Positions 42,065-50,411 of a stretch of 64,000 bases of DNA are shown in pieces; within the stretch, counting starts at the first letter, position 1; the number at the start of each line of letters is the position of its first letter. Made by a program: the position numbers and the translations under genes. This stretch comes from Nonomuraea wenchangensis (lineage in GTDB: Bacteria > Actinomycetota > Actinomycetes > Streptosporangiales > Streptosporangiaceae), in contig NZ_FOHX01000001.1 in the NCBI RefSeq assembly GCF_900111685.1, forward strand, positions 845,209 through 909,208, written 5' to 3'. The notes below the pieces were generated by a model, which saw nothing but the letters and a program-made list of their open reading frames with translations, did no database searches and was not told the origin of the DNA.

Positions 42065-43246
42065 TCAGCACCAGGTCAGGGTGGAGTTGTTGCGGGTGAC
42101 ATTGCTGATCGTGTTGTTGCTCCCGGTGCAGGGGCTCCAGCGGATGTTGGTGTTGCTGACCGTCAGGTTCTGGAACCTGATGCCCGACGAAGGCGGGAAC
42201 TCCGTACGGGCCGCGATCCGCACCTCGCCGCCGCCGCTGATCGTGCCCGACACGCCGGCGATGACGACGTTGTAGCAGTTCTCCACCAGGACCGAGTTGT
42301 TGCCGGTGTTCGCGATGTCCACCCGGTCGATGGTGGCGCCGCCGCTCTCGGAGACGCAGAAGATCCCTCGGCCGCCGCCGCGCGCCTTGACCGTGCCCAC
42401 GCGGATGTTGTTCGGGTAGGAGCTGCCGATCCGGCCGTTGCGGTTGGCCATGCGGAAGGCGGCGTAGCCGGTGCCGGCGCCGGCGTTGTCGGCGTCAACG
42501 GTGCCGACCGTGGCGTTGACGGTCTGGTTGAGCAGCAGCCCGGACTCGCCGACGTTGCGGGCCGTCACGGTGCCGACGGTCAGGCCGTCCACGCCGTACG
42601 TCTCCATGGCGTGCGAGCTCGCGCCCTGGACGTACACGTTGTCGACCCGGACGTTGCGGGTCCACTGGCTGGTGTCGCCGCGGTTGTCGATGCGTACGCC
42701 GAGTCCCGCGCCGAGCCGCATGTCGAGCTGGCCGAGCCAGACGTTGGTGACGTTGCGCAGGAAGATGCCGTAGACCGGGGTGCCGGTGACGTTGAGGTAG
42801 GGGACCTCGATGTTCGTGGTGCCGCGGGAGTAGACGGGCGCGTAGTCGCCGGAGCCGGAGCCGGTGACGTTGATGGTGCCGCACACCGACAGGGACGTGT
42901 AGCTGGGCAGGGAGATCCGGCTGCCGGCGCTCATCGTGCCGTTGCCGCGCACCACGACCCGCTGGATGGAGGTGCGCCCGGCCGTGAGGCTGCCGATGCC
43001 GGCCTGGACGGCGGCCCGGAAGTCGGTGCCGCTGTAGACGGTGCCGCCGCCGCTGTCGCGGGCGGTCCAGGTGCTGCCGCTGACCGTCACCTGCGACTGG
43101 AAGGACCCGTCGCCGCACGCGGCGGCGGACGCCGGGGTGATGCCGGGCACGACCGCGGCTCCGGCGGCGCCCAGCAGCACGGCTAGGGCGGCGGCGATCC
43201 GGTGCCGGCGCTTGGGCGAGGGTGACGAGGGGGTGACCGCTGTCAT
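42065..43246 (-). CDS. Secreted right-handed beta-helix (pectate-lyase-like) protein
   Basis: 393 residues from ATG 43246 with GGAGG six bases upstream. Signal peptide: KRRH, hydrophobic core, cleavage near ASAAAC. The mature part shows short repeated strands such as TSIQRVVVRGNG, TNIEVPYLNVTG, TNVWLGQLDM and RNVRVDNVYVQG, the stacked coils of a parallel beta-helix, with four Cys including the C-terminal one. Fold matches polysaccharide lyases or glycosidases acting on pectin-like polymers; catalytic residues are not identifiable by eye. An AAACGTTT element in the leader suggests LacI-type carbon control. Confidence 0.85.
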   Translation of the reverse strand: MTAVTPSSPSPKRRHRIAAALAVLLGAAGAAVVPGITPASAAACGDGSFQSQVTVSGSTWTARDSGGGTVYSGTDFRAAVQAGIGSLTAGRTSIQRVVVRGNGTMSAGSRISLPSYTSLSVCGTINVTGSGSGDYAPVYSRGTTNIEVPYLNVTGTPVYGIFLRNVTNVWLGQLDMRLGAGLGVRIDNRGDTSQWTRNVRVDNVYVQGASSHAMETYGVDGLTVGTVTARNVGESGLLLNQTVNATVGTVDADNAGAGTGYAAFRMANRNGRIGSSYPNNIRVGTVKARGGGRGIFCVSESGGATIDRVDIANTGNNSVLVENCYNVVIAGVSGTISGGGEVRIAARTEFPPSSGIRFQNLTVSNTNIRWSPCTGSNNTISNVTRNNSTLTWC

Positions 43247-43317
43247 GGCATCCTCCGGTGGGGTGTTCCACGGCAAGTGAGCCGCGCATCACCGCCGAGG
43301 CGCGCCTCCGTTCCCAA

Positions 43318-43325
43318 AAACGTTT
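43318..43325. promoter_or_regulatory. AAACGTTT palindrome upstream of beta-helix gene
   Basis: A CG-centred palindrome AAACGTTT in an AT-rich patch 72 bases before the start codon; CG-centred AAACGTTT cores are typical of LacI/GalR-family operators in actinomycetes. Confidence 0.4.
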
Positions 43326-43389
43326 AAATAGCGGTGACGCGGGTGTCAAGCGGCCTGTCAGGTTGTTGCAGTGAGCGTGCAGCCCGGCA

Positions 43390-43926
43390 TCAGCGCCGGG
43401 GAGCGGGCGCGAAGAGCGCGGCGAGGTCGTCGGCGAACACGGCCGGGAGGGCGAGCAGCGCGCCGCCCGCGACCGCCAGCGCCACGCCCGCCGGGTGCGG
43501 CTGCCCAGGGGCTCCGGCCAGGACGGCCGCCGCGCCGGCCACGGCCAGCGCGGCCAGGGCGAGGTTGCGTACGAGGTGCAGGCGGCCGAGCGGCGACGGC
43601 GTCATGCCGAAGCAGCGGCAGGAGGCGCGCACCCCGGCGCGCAGCGCACGTCCGATCCCGGCGGTGAAGGCCAGCAGGACGGCGGCGGCCAGGGCGAGTC
43701 CGGCCGCCGCCGTACGCTCCACGGTCAGCAGGACGACGACGGCGCACTCGGCGGCGACCACGAGCGCGGGGAGCACGGCCGAGGCCGCTCCCCGCGGCAG
43801 CGGGACGAGCTCCGGCACCGACCGCCGGAACGCCTCGTACGCCGCCCGCCCGCGCACCTTGCCGATCACCGCCACCAGGAACACGAGCCCCAGGGCGCAG
43901 CGCGCGGTCAGTGCGAGATAGTCCAC
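43390..43926 (-). CDS. MauE/DoxX-like membrane protein
   Basis: 178 residues from GTG 43926 with a GGGGGA box upstream. Four hydrophobic helices, conserved FLVAVIGKVRG near the start and a Cys pair in ASCRCFGM (Cys103, Cys105), as in MauE (PF07291), a protein thought to help disulfide or redox chemistry at the membrane. Last gene of the leftward operon, 23 bases after the preceding membrane protein. Its role in this glycan-like locus is unknown. Confidence 0.85.
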   Translation of the reverse strand: MDYLALTARCALGLVFLVAVIGKVRGRAAYEAFRRSVPELVPLPRGAASAVLPALVVAAECAVVVLLTVERTAAAGLALAAAVLLAFTAGIGRALRAGVRASCRCFGMTPSPLGRLHLVRNLALAALAVAGAAAVLAGAPGQPHPAGVALAVAGGALLALPAVFADDLAALFAPAPRR

Positions 43927-43949
43927 GGAGGTCCCCCTTGCGGGTGCGG

Positions 43950-44597
43950 TCAGGCGGCCGGCCGCCGGCCGCGCCGGCGGAAGAGGCTGCGCGGCAGGAA
44001 CAGCACGAGCAGCGCCGCCACGACGTGCACGGCGATGAACGCGTACGCCTCGGCCTTGGTCGCCGGATGGCCGATCCGCACGGTGATGTGGTCCGCCCAC
44101 GCCCACACCTCGGGGATCCCGTCGAGCCGGCGGTTCATCGAGACCGCCACCAGGTCCTCCAGCCCGGACACGTGCAGGATCGACATGGCCGCCCCCGTCC
44201 GGAGCACGCCCTCCCGCGACCCGCCGCCGATCCGGTACGCCAACAGCAGCGCCACGATCAGGAACGGCACGAACACCACGACGTGCAGGTAGAGATCCTC
44301 GAAGGTGCCCGATCCGTCCTCGATGTCCATCGCCCTGATGAAGGTCGCGGGCACGAAGTACAGCAGGAAGCCCAGGAAGAGCGCGGGAAGGACGAGCAAG
44401 TGCAGGCGCAGCCGGCGGGCCGTCTCCACGTCCAGCCAGGCGACCGCCACGATGGCGGCCAGTTGCGGGGTGAGCTTCACGAGGAAGCCCCACAGGGTGG
44501 TGATGTCCTGCTCGTACGGCAGGACGAAACGGACCAGCCCGGCCAGTGCGACGGCCACGACGCCCATCACGAGCGTCACCCGGTTGGCTCTGATCAC
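43950..44597 (-). CDS. Multi-spanning membrane protein, unknown function
   Basis: 215 residues from GTG 44597, which overlaps the previous stop by four bases (GTGA). About six hydrophobic segments with charged loops, e.g. VMGVVAVALAGLVRFVLP, LHLLVLPALFLGFLLYF and VVFVPFLIVALLLAYRIGG, ending in an Arg-rich tail (RRRGRRPA). I do not recognise the family. Context (CapK-like, ATP-grasp, epimerase) suggests a part in envelope assembly. Confidence 0.75.
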   Translation of the reverse strand: MIRANRVTLVMGVVAVALAGLVRFVLPYEQDITTLWGFLVKLTPQLAAIVAVAWLDVETARRLRLHLLVLPALFLGFLLYFVPATFIRAMDIEDGSGTFEDLYLHVVVFVPFLIVALLLAYRIGGGSREGVLRTGAAMSILHVSGLEDLVAVSMNRRLDGIPEVWAWADHITVRIGHPATKAEAYAFIAVHVVAALLVLFLPRSLFRRRGRRPAA

Positions 44598-45388
44598 GGT
44601 AGGACTCCAAGGGTCGGGGCGCCGTGGACGGGGCAGCGTCCGAGCGTGGCGGCGCCGTCGGGCACCACGTCGACCAGGACGGGCCTGCGCCTGCGCAGCG
44701 CGGTGACGGCCGGTGTGCCGTCCGCCGTCGTCCGCGCGTGGAAGCGCCGCCACAGCAGGTGAAGGTGGCCGCACCCCGCGCGTGCGGCGTAGTAGCCGAG
44801 ATGCGGGTCGTGGACCAGCTCCCCGTCGGCATCCAGGTTGCCGCGGATCAGGACGCGGGTCTCGATCCCGGCGAGCGCGGGCAGGAACTCGGCCACGGCG
44901 GCGCGCTCGCCGACCAGGACCGCCCGCCCGGCGCCGGCGGCGAGGCGGAGCGCGGGCTCGTTGAGCTCGCGCCGCCGTCGCTCGTTCCTGACCTTGGCGC
45001 CCGCGGCCAGCAGCACGCCGTAGCGCCGGAACGGGCCGAGCGCGCGCCGGTCGAGCACCGCGGGGCCCACCTCCAGCACGGGCGCCCGCCCGCGTACGCC
45101 GGCCGTGCGGAGCGCGGCCCGCAGGTCGGCGGCGGGGCCGATCCACAGGCTGGGCTCCGCGCCCGCGTCGTACGGCGCCCCGAACGGGCACAGCCGGTGC
45201 AGTTGCCCCGCGAGGTCCGCGCTCGGCGTGGGCTCGGGCTCGCCGAGCTCCCGCCCGGCCCGTACCCACTGGTCGCGGTAGAAGGGCACGCGGGCGAAGG
45301 CCGCCCGCACGGCCCGCCGGTACGCCAGCCGCCACAGGACGCCGGAGAACCCGCCCGGCGACCGGGAAGCGGACGCGCTAGCGGACAT
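44594..45388 (-). CDS. CapK/PaaK-like protein fragment family, no ATP site seen
   Basis: 264 residues. N-terminal FARVPFYRDQW resembles the start of CapK/phenylacetate-CoA-ligase-like proteins, and the end (RRFHAR...RRRPVLVDVVPDG...CPVHGAP) resembles their C-terminal strand pattern with a Cys-x-x-His. The AMP-binding signature motifs of that superfamily are missing, so it may be a shortened, non-adenylating relative. Overlaps the ATP-grasp gene by 11 bases and the next membrane-protein gene by four. Function unassigned. Confidence 0.6.
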   Translation of the reverse strand: MSASASASRSPGGFSGVLWRLAYRRAVRAAFARVPFYRDQWVRAGRELGEPEPTPSADLAGQLHRLCPFGAPYDAGAEPSLWIGPAADLRAALRTAGVRGRAPVLEVGPAVLDRRALGPFRRYGVLLAAGAKVRNERRRRELNEPALRLAAGAGRAVLVGERAAVAEFLPALAGIETRVLIRGNLDADGELVHDPHLGYYAARAGCGHLHLLWRRFHARTTADGTPAVTALRRRRPVLVDVVPDGAATLGRCPVHGAPTLGVLP

Positions 45389-46538
45389 CTACCCTGATCA
45401 GCGCGTCGAGGTCGGCCGGTTCGCGGTCCACGACGTAGCCCAGCTTGGCCCGGCACTCGGTGTAGGGCACGACGTGGTCGCCCGGCCGGGCCACCACGAC
45501 GACCTCGGCACCGTCCGGCAGCGACTCCAGCCCGTCGATGGAGACGAGCGTCCCCTCCGAGGGCGCGCGCAGCACCCGGACGTGGGCGGGGCCGCGCCGG
45601 GCCGGGGTCAGGTCGGGACGTTCGCCGACCGCGAGCCGCACGGTGGCCTCGACCGTGTCCACGCCGTGCATGAGCCCGAGGGCCTCGCCCAGGCCGTTGC
45701 CGCCGATCCGCGCGCCCATCTCGACGAGGGTGACCTGCCCGCCGTCCACGAACAGATCGACGTTCAGCGGGCCGTCGCGGTAGCCGAGGTCGCCGCAGAC
45801 GAGTTCGAGCTGCCGGACGACCTCCTTCTCCAGGACGTCGTCGGCGGGCGCCATGTCGTGCCCGACCGCCACCACCGCGGGCGGCGCGGTGACGCGCCTG
45901 CTCAGGCCGAGCAGGGCGATCCTGCCGTCCTGGAGCATGGCCTCGGCGCAGAGGTCCTCGCCGGTCAGCAGCTCCTCGATGACGGCCCGCCCGCTCGGGG
46001 AGACCTCCTTCGCGTGCGCGATCGCCGCCGGCAGCTCGCCGGGCTCGCGGCAGATCGTGATGCCGCGCGAGCTGCCGGAGTCCACGGGCTTGACGATGAC
46101 CGGCAGCGGCGGCCGGAGCGCCGGGTCGGCGTCGTCGGCCCAGTGATCGTCGGCCCAGTGATCGTCAGCGCAGTAGCGGGGTCCGGGCAGGCCGAGCCGT
46201 TCGCACACCTCGCGGAAGTGGAGCTTGTCCGTCGAGGCGCGCAGCGTCGCGTCCGTCAGGCCGCACGGCAGGCCGAGCAGGCGGGCCAGCTCGACCAGCG
46301 ACGGGAGGTTGATGTCGCTGCCGGGGGCGAGCAGCCCGGCGAGACCGTCGCGGCCCCGCAGGGCGTCCGCGACGGCGGGGACGTCGCGGGTGCTGAGGTG
46401 CAGGAACTCGTCGGCCTCGGCGACGCCGGGCGCGTCCGGCCGCATGTCCACGCAGATCGTGGCGAGGCCCAGCCGCCGGGCGGCCCGGAAGGCACTGACC
46501 GTGCCGTCCGAGCCGCCCAGGATGACCAGGTGCCTCAT
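45378..46538 (-). CDS. ATP-grasp ligase
   Basis: 386 residues from ATG 46538 (overlaps the epimerase stop by four bases). N-terminal pre-ATP-grasp Rossmann region LVILGGSDGTVSAFRAARRLG, then ATP-grasp lobes with PVIVKPVDSGSSRG and the metal-binding VTLVEMGARIGGNG. Such enzymes form amide or thioester bonds through acyl-phosphates, often joining an amino acid to a carboxylate. The stretch CADDHWADDHWADDADP comes from a 15-bp tandem duplication. Within the locus it may attach an amino acid to a sugar or lipid carboxylate. Confidence 0.88.
   Translation of the reverse strand: MRHLVILGGSDGTVSAFRAARRLGLATICVDMRPDAPGVAEADEFLHLSTRDVPAVADALRGRDGLAGLLAPGSDINLPSLVELARLLGLPCGLTDATLRASTDKLHFREVCERLGLPGPRYCADDHWADDHWADDADPALRPPLPVIVKPVDSGSSRGITICREPGELPAAIAHAKEVSPSGRAVIEELLTGEDLCAEAMLQDGRIALLGLSRRVTAPPAVVAVGHDMAPADDVLEKEVVRQLELVCGDLGYRDGPLNVDLFVDGGQVTLVEMGARIGGNGLGEALGLMHGVDTVEATVRLAVGERPDLTPARRGPAHVRVLRAPSEGTLVSIDGLESLPDGAEVVVVARPGDHVVPYTECRAKLGYVVDREPADLDALIRVDVR
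46134..46163. repeat. 15-bp tandem duplication inside ATP-grasp gene
   Basis: GTCGGCCCAGTGATC occurs twice back to back (46134-46148, 46149-46163), with a degraded third start after it. It keeps the frame and adds a five-residue DDHWA repeat in a surface loop ahead of the ATP-grasp core. Confidence 0.85.
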
Positions 46539-47464
46539 CGCGGCGGGCTCCAGTGCGTGCCGCGGTTCTCGATGAACCAGTCGACGGTCTTGGCCATGCC
46601 CTCCGGCAGCGAGACGAGCGTGGCGGGGTCGATGCCGACCGACCGCAGCGTCTGCGGGTCGGCGGTGACGGCGGTCTCCGGGGTCTCGCCCGGCCGCATG
46701 GGCAGGTCGACGATCGGGACGCGGTCGTAGCCGCGCTCCACGCACATGTCGATGATCATCTCGGCGACGGCGCGGATGCTGGTGGACTCGGCGGGGCCGA
46801 CCTCCACGACGTGCTTGAGCGGGCCCTGCTCGGCGGCGGTCTCCAGGGCGGAGACGAGGCCCCTCGCGACGTCGCCGACCCAGACCATGTCGGAGATCTG
46901 GGCGCCGCCGCCGTAGAGCTCGACCGGCATGCCGGACAGCGCGCGGCAGACGACGGCGGGGGTGATCTTGCGGACCTTGCCGGGCGCGAACGGCGGCGCG
47001 GCCATCTGCCGCGGGCCGTAGGCGTTGACGACCCTGACCTGGTTGACGCGGGTGCCGCGGTGGGCGTTGAACATGCGCACGAAGCGCTCGACGGCGGTCT
47101 TGGAGATGGAGTAGCTGTTGTCCATCCAGTGGTTGCCGACGCAGATGTAGACGCCGGGCAGGTCGTACTGGGCGACGGCTTCGAGGAAGTTGAGGCCGCC
47201 GACGAGGTTGGTCTCGGCCGCGGGACGCGGGTTGTCGATGGTCTCCTGGGTCCCGAGCACGGCCGCCAGGTGGATGATCGCGTCCGCGTGGGCAGCCAGC
47301 TCGACCATGGCCGTGGCGTCCCTGATGTCGCCGAGCATGAACTCGTACGTGCCCGTGCCACGCTGGCGGTGGTCGAAGACGATCGGGGTGTGGCCGCGGG
47401 CGGCTAACTCCTCGCAGACGTAACGTCCGATGAAGCCGTTGCCCCCTGTGACGCCTACTTTCAT
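46535..47464 (-). CDS. NAD-dependent epimerase/dehydratase (UDP-glucose 4-epimerase-like)
   Basis: 309 residues. Rossmann GVTGGNGFIGRYV at the N-terminus, catalytic Tyr-Lys in NSYSISKTAVERF, and RVVNAYGPRQ, PGETPET typical of extended SDRs acting on nucleotide sugars. The expected Ser/Thr before Tyr reads CVGNHWMDNS, so the proton-relay Thr may differ. First gene of the leftward half of the glycan-like locus; its start codon faces an AT-rich divergent promoter. Likely supplies a modified sugar nucleotide for the neighbouring glycosyltransferase. Confidence 0.9.
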   Translation of the reverse strand: MKVGVTGGNGFIGRYVCEELAARGHTPIVFDHRQRGTGTYEFMLGDIRDATAMVELAAHADAIIHLAAVLGTQETIDNPRPAAETNLVGGLNFLEAVAQYDLPGVYICVGNHWMDNSYSISKTAVERFVRMFNAHRGTRVNQVRVVNAYGPRQMAAPPFAPGKVRKITPAVVCRALSGMPVELYGGGAQISDMVWVGDVARGLVSALETAAEQGPLKHVVEVGPAESTSIRAVAEMIIDMCVERGYDRVPIVDLPMRPGETPETAVTADPQTLRSVGIDPATLVSLPEGMAKTVDWFIENRGTHWSPPR

Positions 47465-47544
47465 GCTTTCCCCTGGTCAGTGCCGTGCGCTGCGGTGTTG
47501 CGCGGGCGGATGTTGCGGAGCGCCCGATCATGGACGCGGCGATG

Positions 47545-47610
47545 ATCAAATCAGACATATACTGCGATCGTTTGACTCAAATGACTATGTTGCAGATTCG
47601 TTGTATTACG
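47545..47610. promoter_or_regulatory. AT-rich divergent promoter of the glycan-like locus
   Basis: This 66-base island is far more AT-rich than its surroundings. It contains a perfect TTTGA-C-TCAAA palindrome (47571-47581), TTGACT as a plus-strand -35 candidate (47572-47577), and a TATATG run as a minus-strand -10 candidate. It drives the epimerase operon leftward and the acyltransferase operon rightward. Confidence 0.5.
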
Positions 47611-47629
47611 TGTCAGTCAAGGACGTACG

Positions 47630-48670
47630 GTGAGGTTCGACTTCTTCCAGCCCGGCCGTGACCCCGAACCCGAAGGCTGGGAGGACTTCCGCCGCGCCAG
47701 GGAGCTCACGGCGATCTGGTCGTACGACGTGATCCGCGCCTCCTTCGACGGCTCCTGGGCCAGGCCGCTGCTGTGCGTGGCCCGCGACGGGGAGCGCGTC
47801 GTCGGCGCCGTCGGAGCGCTCAGGTCGGGCCGCGGGCCGTTCCTGCTCGACGTACGCCTGCCCGCCCACTCCAACGGCCCCACCTGGGTCCTGCCGGACG
47901 GCGCGGAGGGCCGCGCGGTCATCAGGGGATTCGAACGGGCCGCCCGCAAGGAGTTCGGCCCGTGGCTGGCCGGGGTCGTCTACCGCATGGTCACCGAGCC
48001 CGCCCTGCCGCTGGTGGCCAGGCGCGGCGCGGTCGTCCGCCACTCCCCCGGCACGACCCTGTTACCCGTGCGCTGGACCTCCGCCGACGGCTGGCTCGCC
48101 ACGCTGAGCGGCAGCCGCCGCGCCTCGCTGCGCCGCCAGGCCCGGCGCGTCGAGCAGGACGGCACGCTGCGCGTCGAGACCGGCGCCGGGCGCACCGACC
48201 TCGACCCCGCCGAGCTGGCCGACCTCCACGAGCGTCAGGCCGTCCGGATCACCTCGCGCCCCGCCCCGGCCGGAAGGGGCCCGGCCGCCCTTGCCGGCCG
48301 GCTCCTCGCCCGGCCGGCCGCCGCGTTCGACCGCCGCCTGCCGCTGCCCGCCGCCTATTTCGCCGAGCTGATCCGGCGCGACGACGTCTGGACCGTCTCC
48401 TACCACGACGGCGACCGGCTGATCGGCGTCGCCGTCGTCTACGACCACCCGGTCACCCCGATGTACGGGCCGTTCGCCGCGCTGACCCCCGCCGAGGGCG
48501 GGCGCAAGGACCTGTTCTTCTACAGCTACACCCGGATCGTCGAGCACGCCGTGGCCGGCAAGGCCGAGAGCCTGTACGCCGGACGCGGCTTCGTTGACGA
48601 GAAACGTTCGCTGGGGTTCGAATACCTCCCCATGAGACTCGTGGCGGTGCCCCGGTGGGCGCTCGGATGA
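47630..48670 (+). CDS. BioF2/FemAB-like acyltransferase (GNAT fold), copy 1
   Basis: 346 residues from GTG 47630 with AAGGA six bases upstream. Two GNAT-like halves: GERVVGAVGAL in the first and DGDRLIGVAVVY followed by GGRKDLFFYSYTRIVEHAV in the second, as in PF13480 proteins related to FemABX aminoacyl transferases. The central SRRASLRRQARR helix is basic. It shares its N-terminal DPEPEGWEDFRRA motif with the next gene (DPEPGDWEELRRA), so the two are tandem paralogues. Probable role: N-acylation or aminoacylation of a surface sugar. Acyl donor unknown. Confidence 0.85.
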   Translation: MRFDFFQPGRDPEPEGWEDFRRARELTAIWSYDVIRASFDGSWARPLLCVARDGERVVGAVGALRSGRGPFLLDVRLPAHSNGPTWVLPDGAEGRAVIRGFERAARKEFGPWLAGVVYRMVTEPALPLVARRGAVVRHSPGTTLLPVRWTSADGWLATLSGSRRASLRRQARRVEQDGTLRVETGAGRTDLDPAELADLHERQAVRITSRPAPAGRGPAALAGRLLARPAAAFDRRLPLPAAYFAELIRRDDVWTVSYHDGDRLIGVAVVYDHPVTPMYGPFAALTPAEGGRKDLFFYSYTRIVEHAVAGKAESLYAGRGFVDEKRSLGFEYLPMRLVAVPRWALG

Positions 48671-49668
48671 AGGTGGAGCTGCTGGATCCGCGGCACGACC
48701 CGGAGCCCGGCGACTGGGAGGAGTTACGCCGGGCCGCCGGACAGCGGGTGACCTGGCGCTACGACCTGCTGCGCGCCTACGCCTGGGCCGCCCAGGCCCC
48801 CGTCATGCTGGCCGTGCTGCGGCGCGAAGGCCGCGCGGCGGGCGCGGTGGCGGCCTCGCTGCGCGCCCCGAGGCTGCGGCGCGCCAGATACGCCGGCCCC
48901 CCGGGCGGCTCGCGCGCCCCGGCGGGCGTCGTGGACGTGCACGCGCCGGGCAACCGCTCCCAGAAGGGCTGGTGGTGGCGGGACGAGCACGACCCCGAGC
49001 TCCTGGCCGCCTACCTCCGCGCGGTGCGCCGCGCGCTCGGCCCCGGCTGGCGGAGCACCGTCTGGCGCGAGGTGTCGGCGGGCGAGGAGGCGCTGCTGCC
49101 CGGCCCGCTCCGGCTGCGCCTCCCCACCGCGCCGCTGGCCAGGCTGGCCCTGCCCTGGTCGCGCCTGGACGACTGGTACGCCGTGCTCGACCCACGCCGC
49201 CGCGACTCCCTGCGCCGGCGCGCGAAGACGTTCGCCGCCGAGCTGTCGGTGCGCGTCGGCCCGGCCCATGACCTGGTCGGCGCGGACGAGGCCGCCCGCC
49301 TGCGCGCGGAGAACGACCTCAAGCACCGCAGCAGGCTCTCACCCGCGCCGCCGCTCCCCCTGCCCTACCTGGAGACGCTGATCGGCAGCGGCGAGAGCGT
49401 CGCGCTGACATACCGGGACGGCCGACGGCTGCTCGGCCTGTCCCTCATCCTCGACCACCCCGGCTGGCCCGTCTGCCTGAGCTGGGGGGCCGTCCCGCCC
49501 GAGCAGGGCGGGCGCAAGCACCTCTACTTCGACGGGTACGTCCGCATGATCGAATGGGCCATCGGCTCGGGCCGGCGCGGGCTGGTGCTCGGCAAGGGCC
49601 AGGCCGAGGTCAAACGCGACCTGGGCGCCGAGCTGCGGCCCTCCTCCGCCCTGGCGGTCCCACTGTGA
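48667..49668 (+). CDS. BioF2/FemAB-like acyltransferase, copy 2
   Basis: 333 residues; ATG 48667 overlaps the previous stop by four bases. Same family as its neighbour: RRDSLRRRAKTF basic helix, DGRRLLGLSLIL strand and GGRKHLYFDGYVRMIEWAI helix in the same order. It differs by a Pro/Ala/Gly-rich loop (about 78-100). Two diverged copies in one operon suggest two successive or heteromeric acyl transfers. Confidence 0.85.
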   Translation: MKVELLDPRHDPEPGDWEELRRAAGQRVTWRYDLLRAYAWAAQAPVMLAVLRREGRAAGAVAASLRAPRLRRARYAGPPGGSRAPAGVVDVHAPGNRSQKGWWWRDEHDPELLAAYLRAVRRALGPGWRSTVWREVSAGEEALLPGPLRLRLPTAPLARLALPWSRLDDWYAVLDPRRRDSLRRRAKTFAAELSVRVGPAHDLVGADEAARLRAENDLKHRSRLSPAPPLPLPYLETLIGSGESVALTYRDGRRLLGLSLILDHPGWPVCLSWGAVPPEQGGRKHLYFDGYVRMIEWAIGSGRRGLVLGKGQAEVKRDLGAELRPSSALAVPL

Positions 49669-50411
49669 AGGCGGACCTCGCGGTGCGCTGCGTCCAGTGC
49701 GGGGACCCGCACCCCGTACGGCTGCGCGGGCGGCGCCGGTCGTGCCGCTCCTGCGGGGCCGTCTTCAGGGCGGCGCCGGTCGTGCCCCGGTCCGTGGCCG
49801 GGGATCCGCTGGAGCCGTACCTGCCGGCCCGGATGGTCCGGTGGATCCGCGACAACGACGACGACGCCGCGCCGGACCGGGCCGCCATGACCCGCTGGTA
49901 CCGCGAGTTCGACGCGCTGGTGGCGCGGGCCAGGACCGACGAGAGCGCCGCCGGGCTGCTGGCGGAGGTCAGCGAGGTCCCGGCCGGCGAGCTGCCCGCC
50001 AAACCCGTCGCCTTCCCCCAGGTGTGCGCGGCCCTGCACGCCACCTGCTACGACCTGCGGCTGGCCCGGGAACGGCTCGCGCCGGACGACCCGTGGGCGG
50101 CCGAGCGGCTGGGGCACGTACGCGCCTGGTTCGCCGGGCCTGGCCGCGCGGACACGTGGGCGGCCGGGCCGCCGGTCGCCGCGCCGGACCCGGAGGCGGT
50201 GCGGAAGCTGCTCCCCCTGCCGGAGCGCTTCGAGTCCGGCCCGCTGCGGACGTTCTTCGCTGCGCTGTTCCAGGTGGAGAGGGGGCCCTCGCCCACCGGT
50301 GTACTGGAGCGCTTCGGCGCCGAGGCGGTCGAGGACGCCCTGCGGGCCTGGCTGCGGGACGGCTCGTACCCGCTGCGCGAGCGCGTGATCGCCGACCTGG
50401 ACGCCGGATGA
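49665..50411 (+). CDS. Zinc-ribbon protein of unknown function
   Basis: 248 residues from GTG 49665 (GTGA overlap). The N-terminus forms a C4 zinc ribbon: Cys9-x2-Cys12 and Cys27-x2-Cys30 (CVQCG, CRSCG). The rest is helical and acidic, with no recognisable catalytic motif. Conserved position between acyltransferases and the flippase, with four-base overlaps on both sides, implies a subunit or regulator of this pathway rather than a DNA-binding factor. Function not recognised. Confidence 0.7.
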   Translation: MKADLAVRCVQCGDPHPVRLRGRRRSCRSCGAVFRAAPVVPRSVAGDPLEPYLPARMVRWIRDNDDDAAPDRAAMTRWYREFDALVARARTDESAAGLLAEVSEVPAGELPAKPVAFPQVCAALHATCYDLRLARERLAPDDPWAAERLGHVRAWFAGPGRADTWAAGPPVAAPDPEAVRKLLPLPERFESGPLRTFFAALFQVERGPSPTGVLERFGAEAVEDALRAWLRDGSYPLRERVIADLDAG

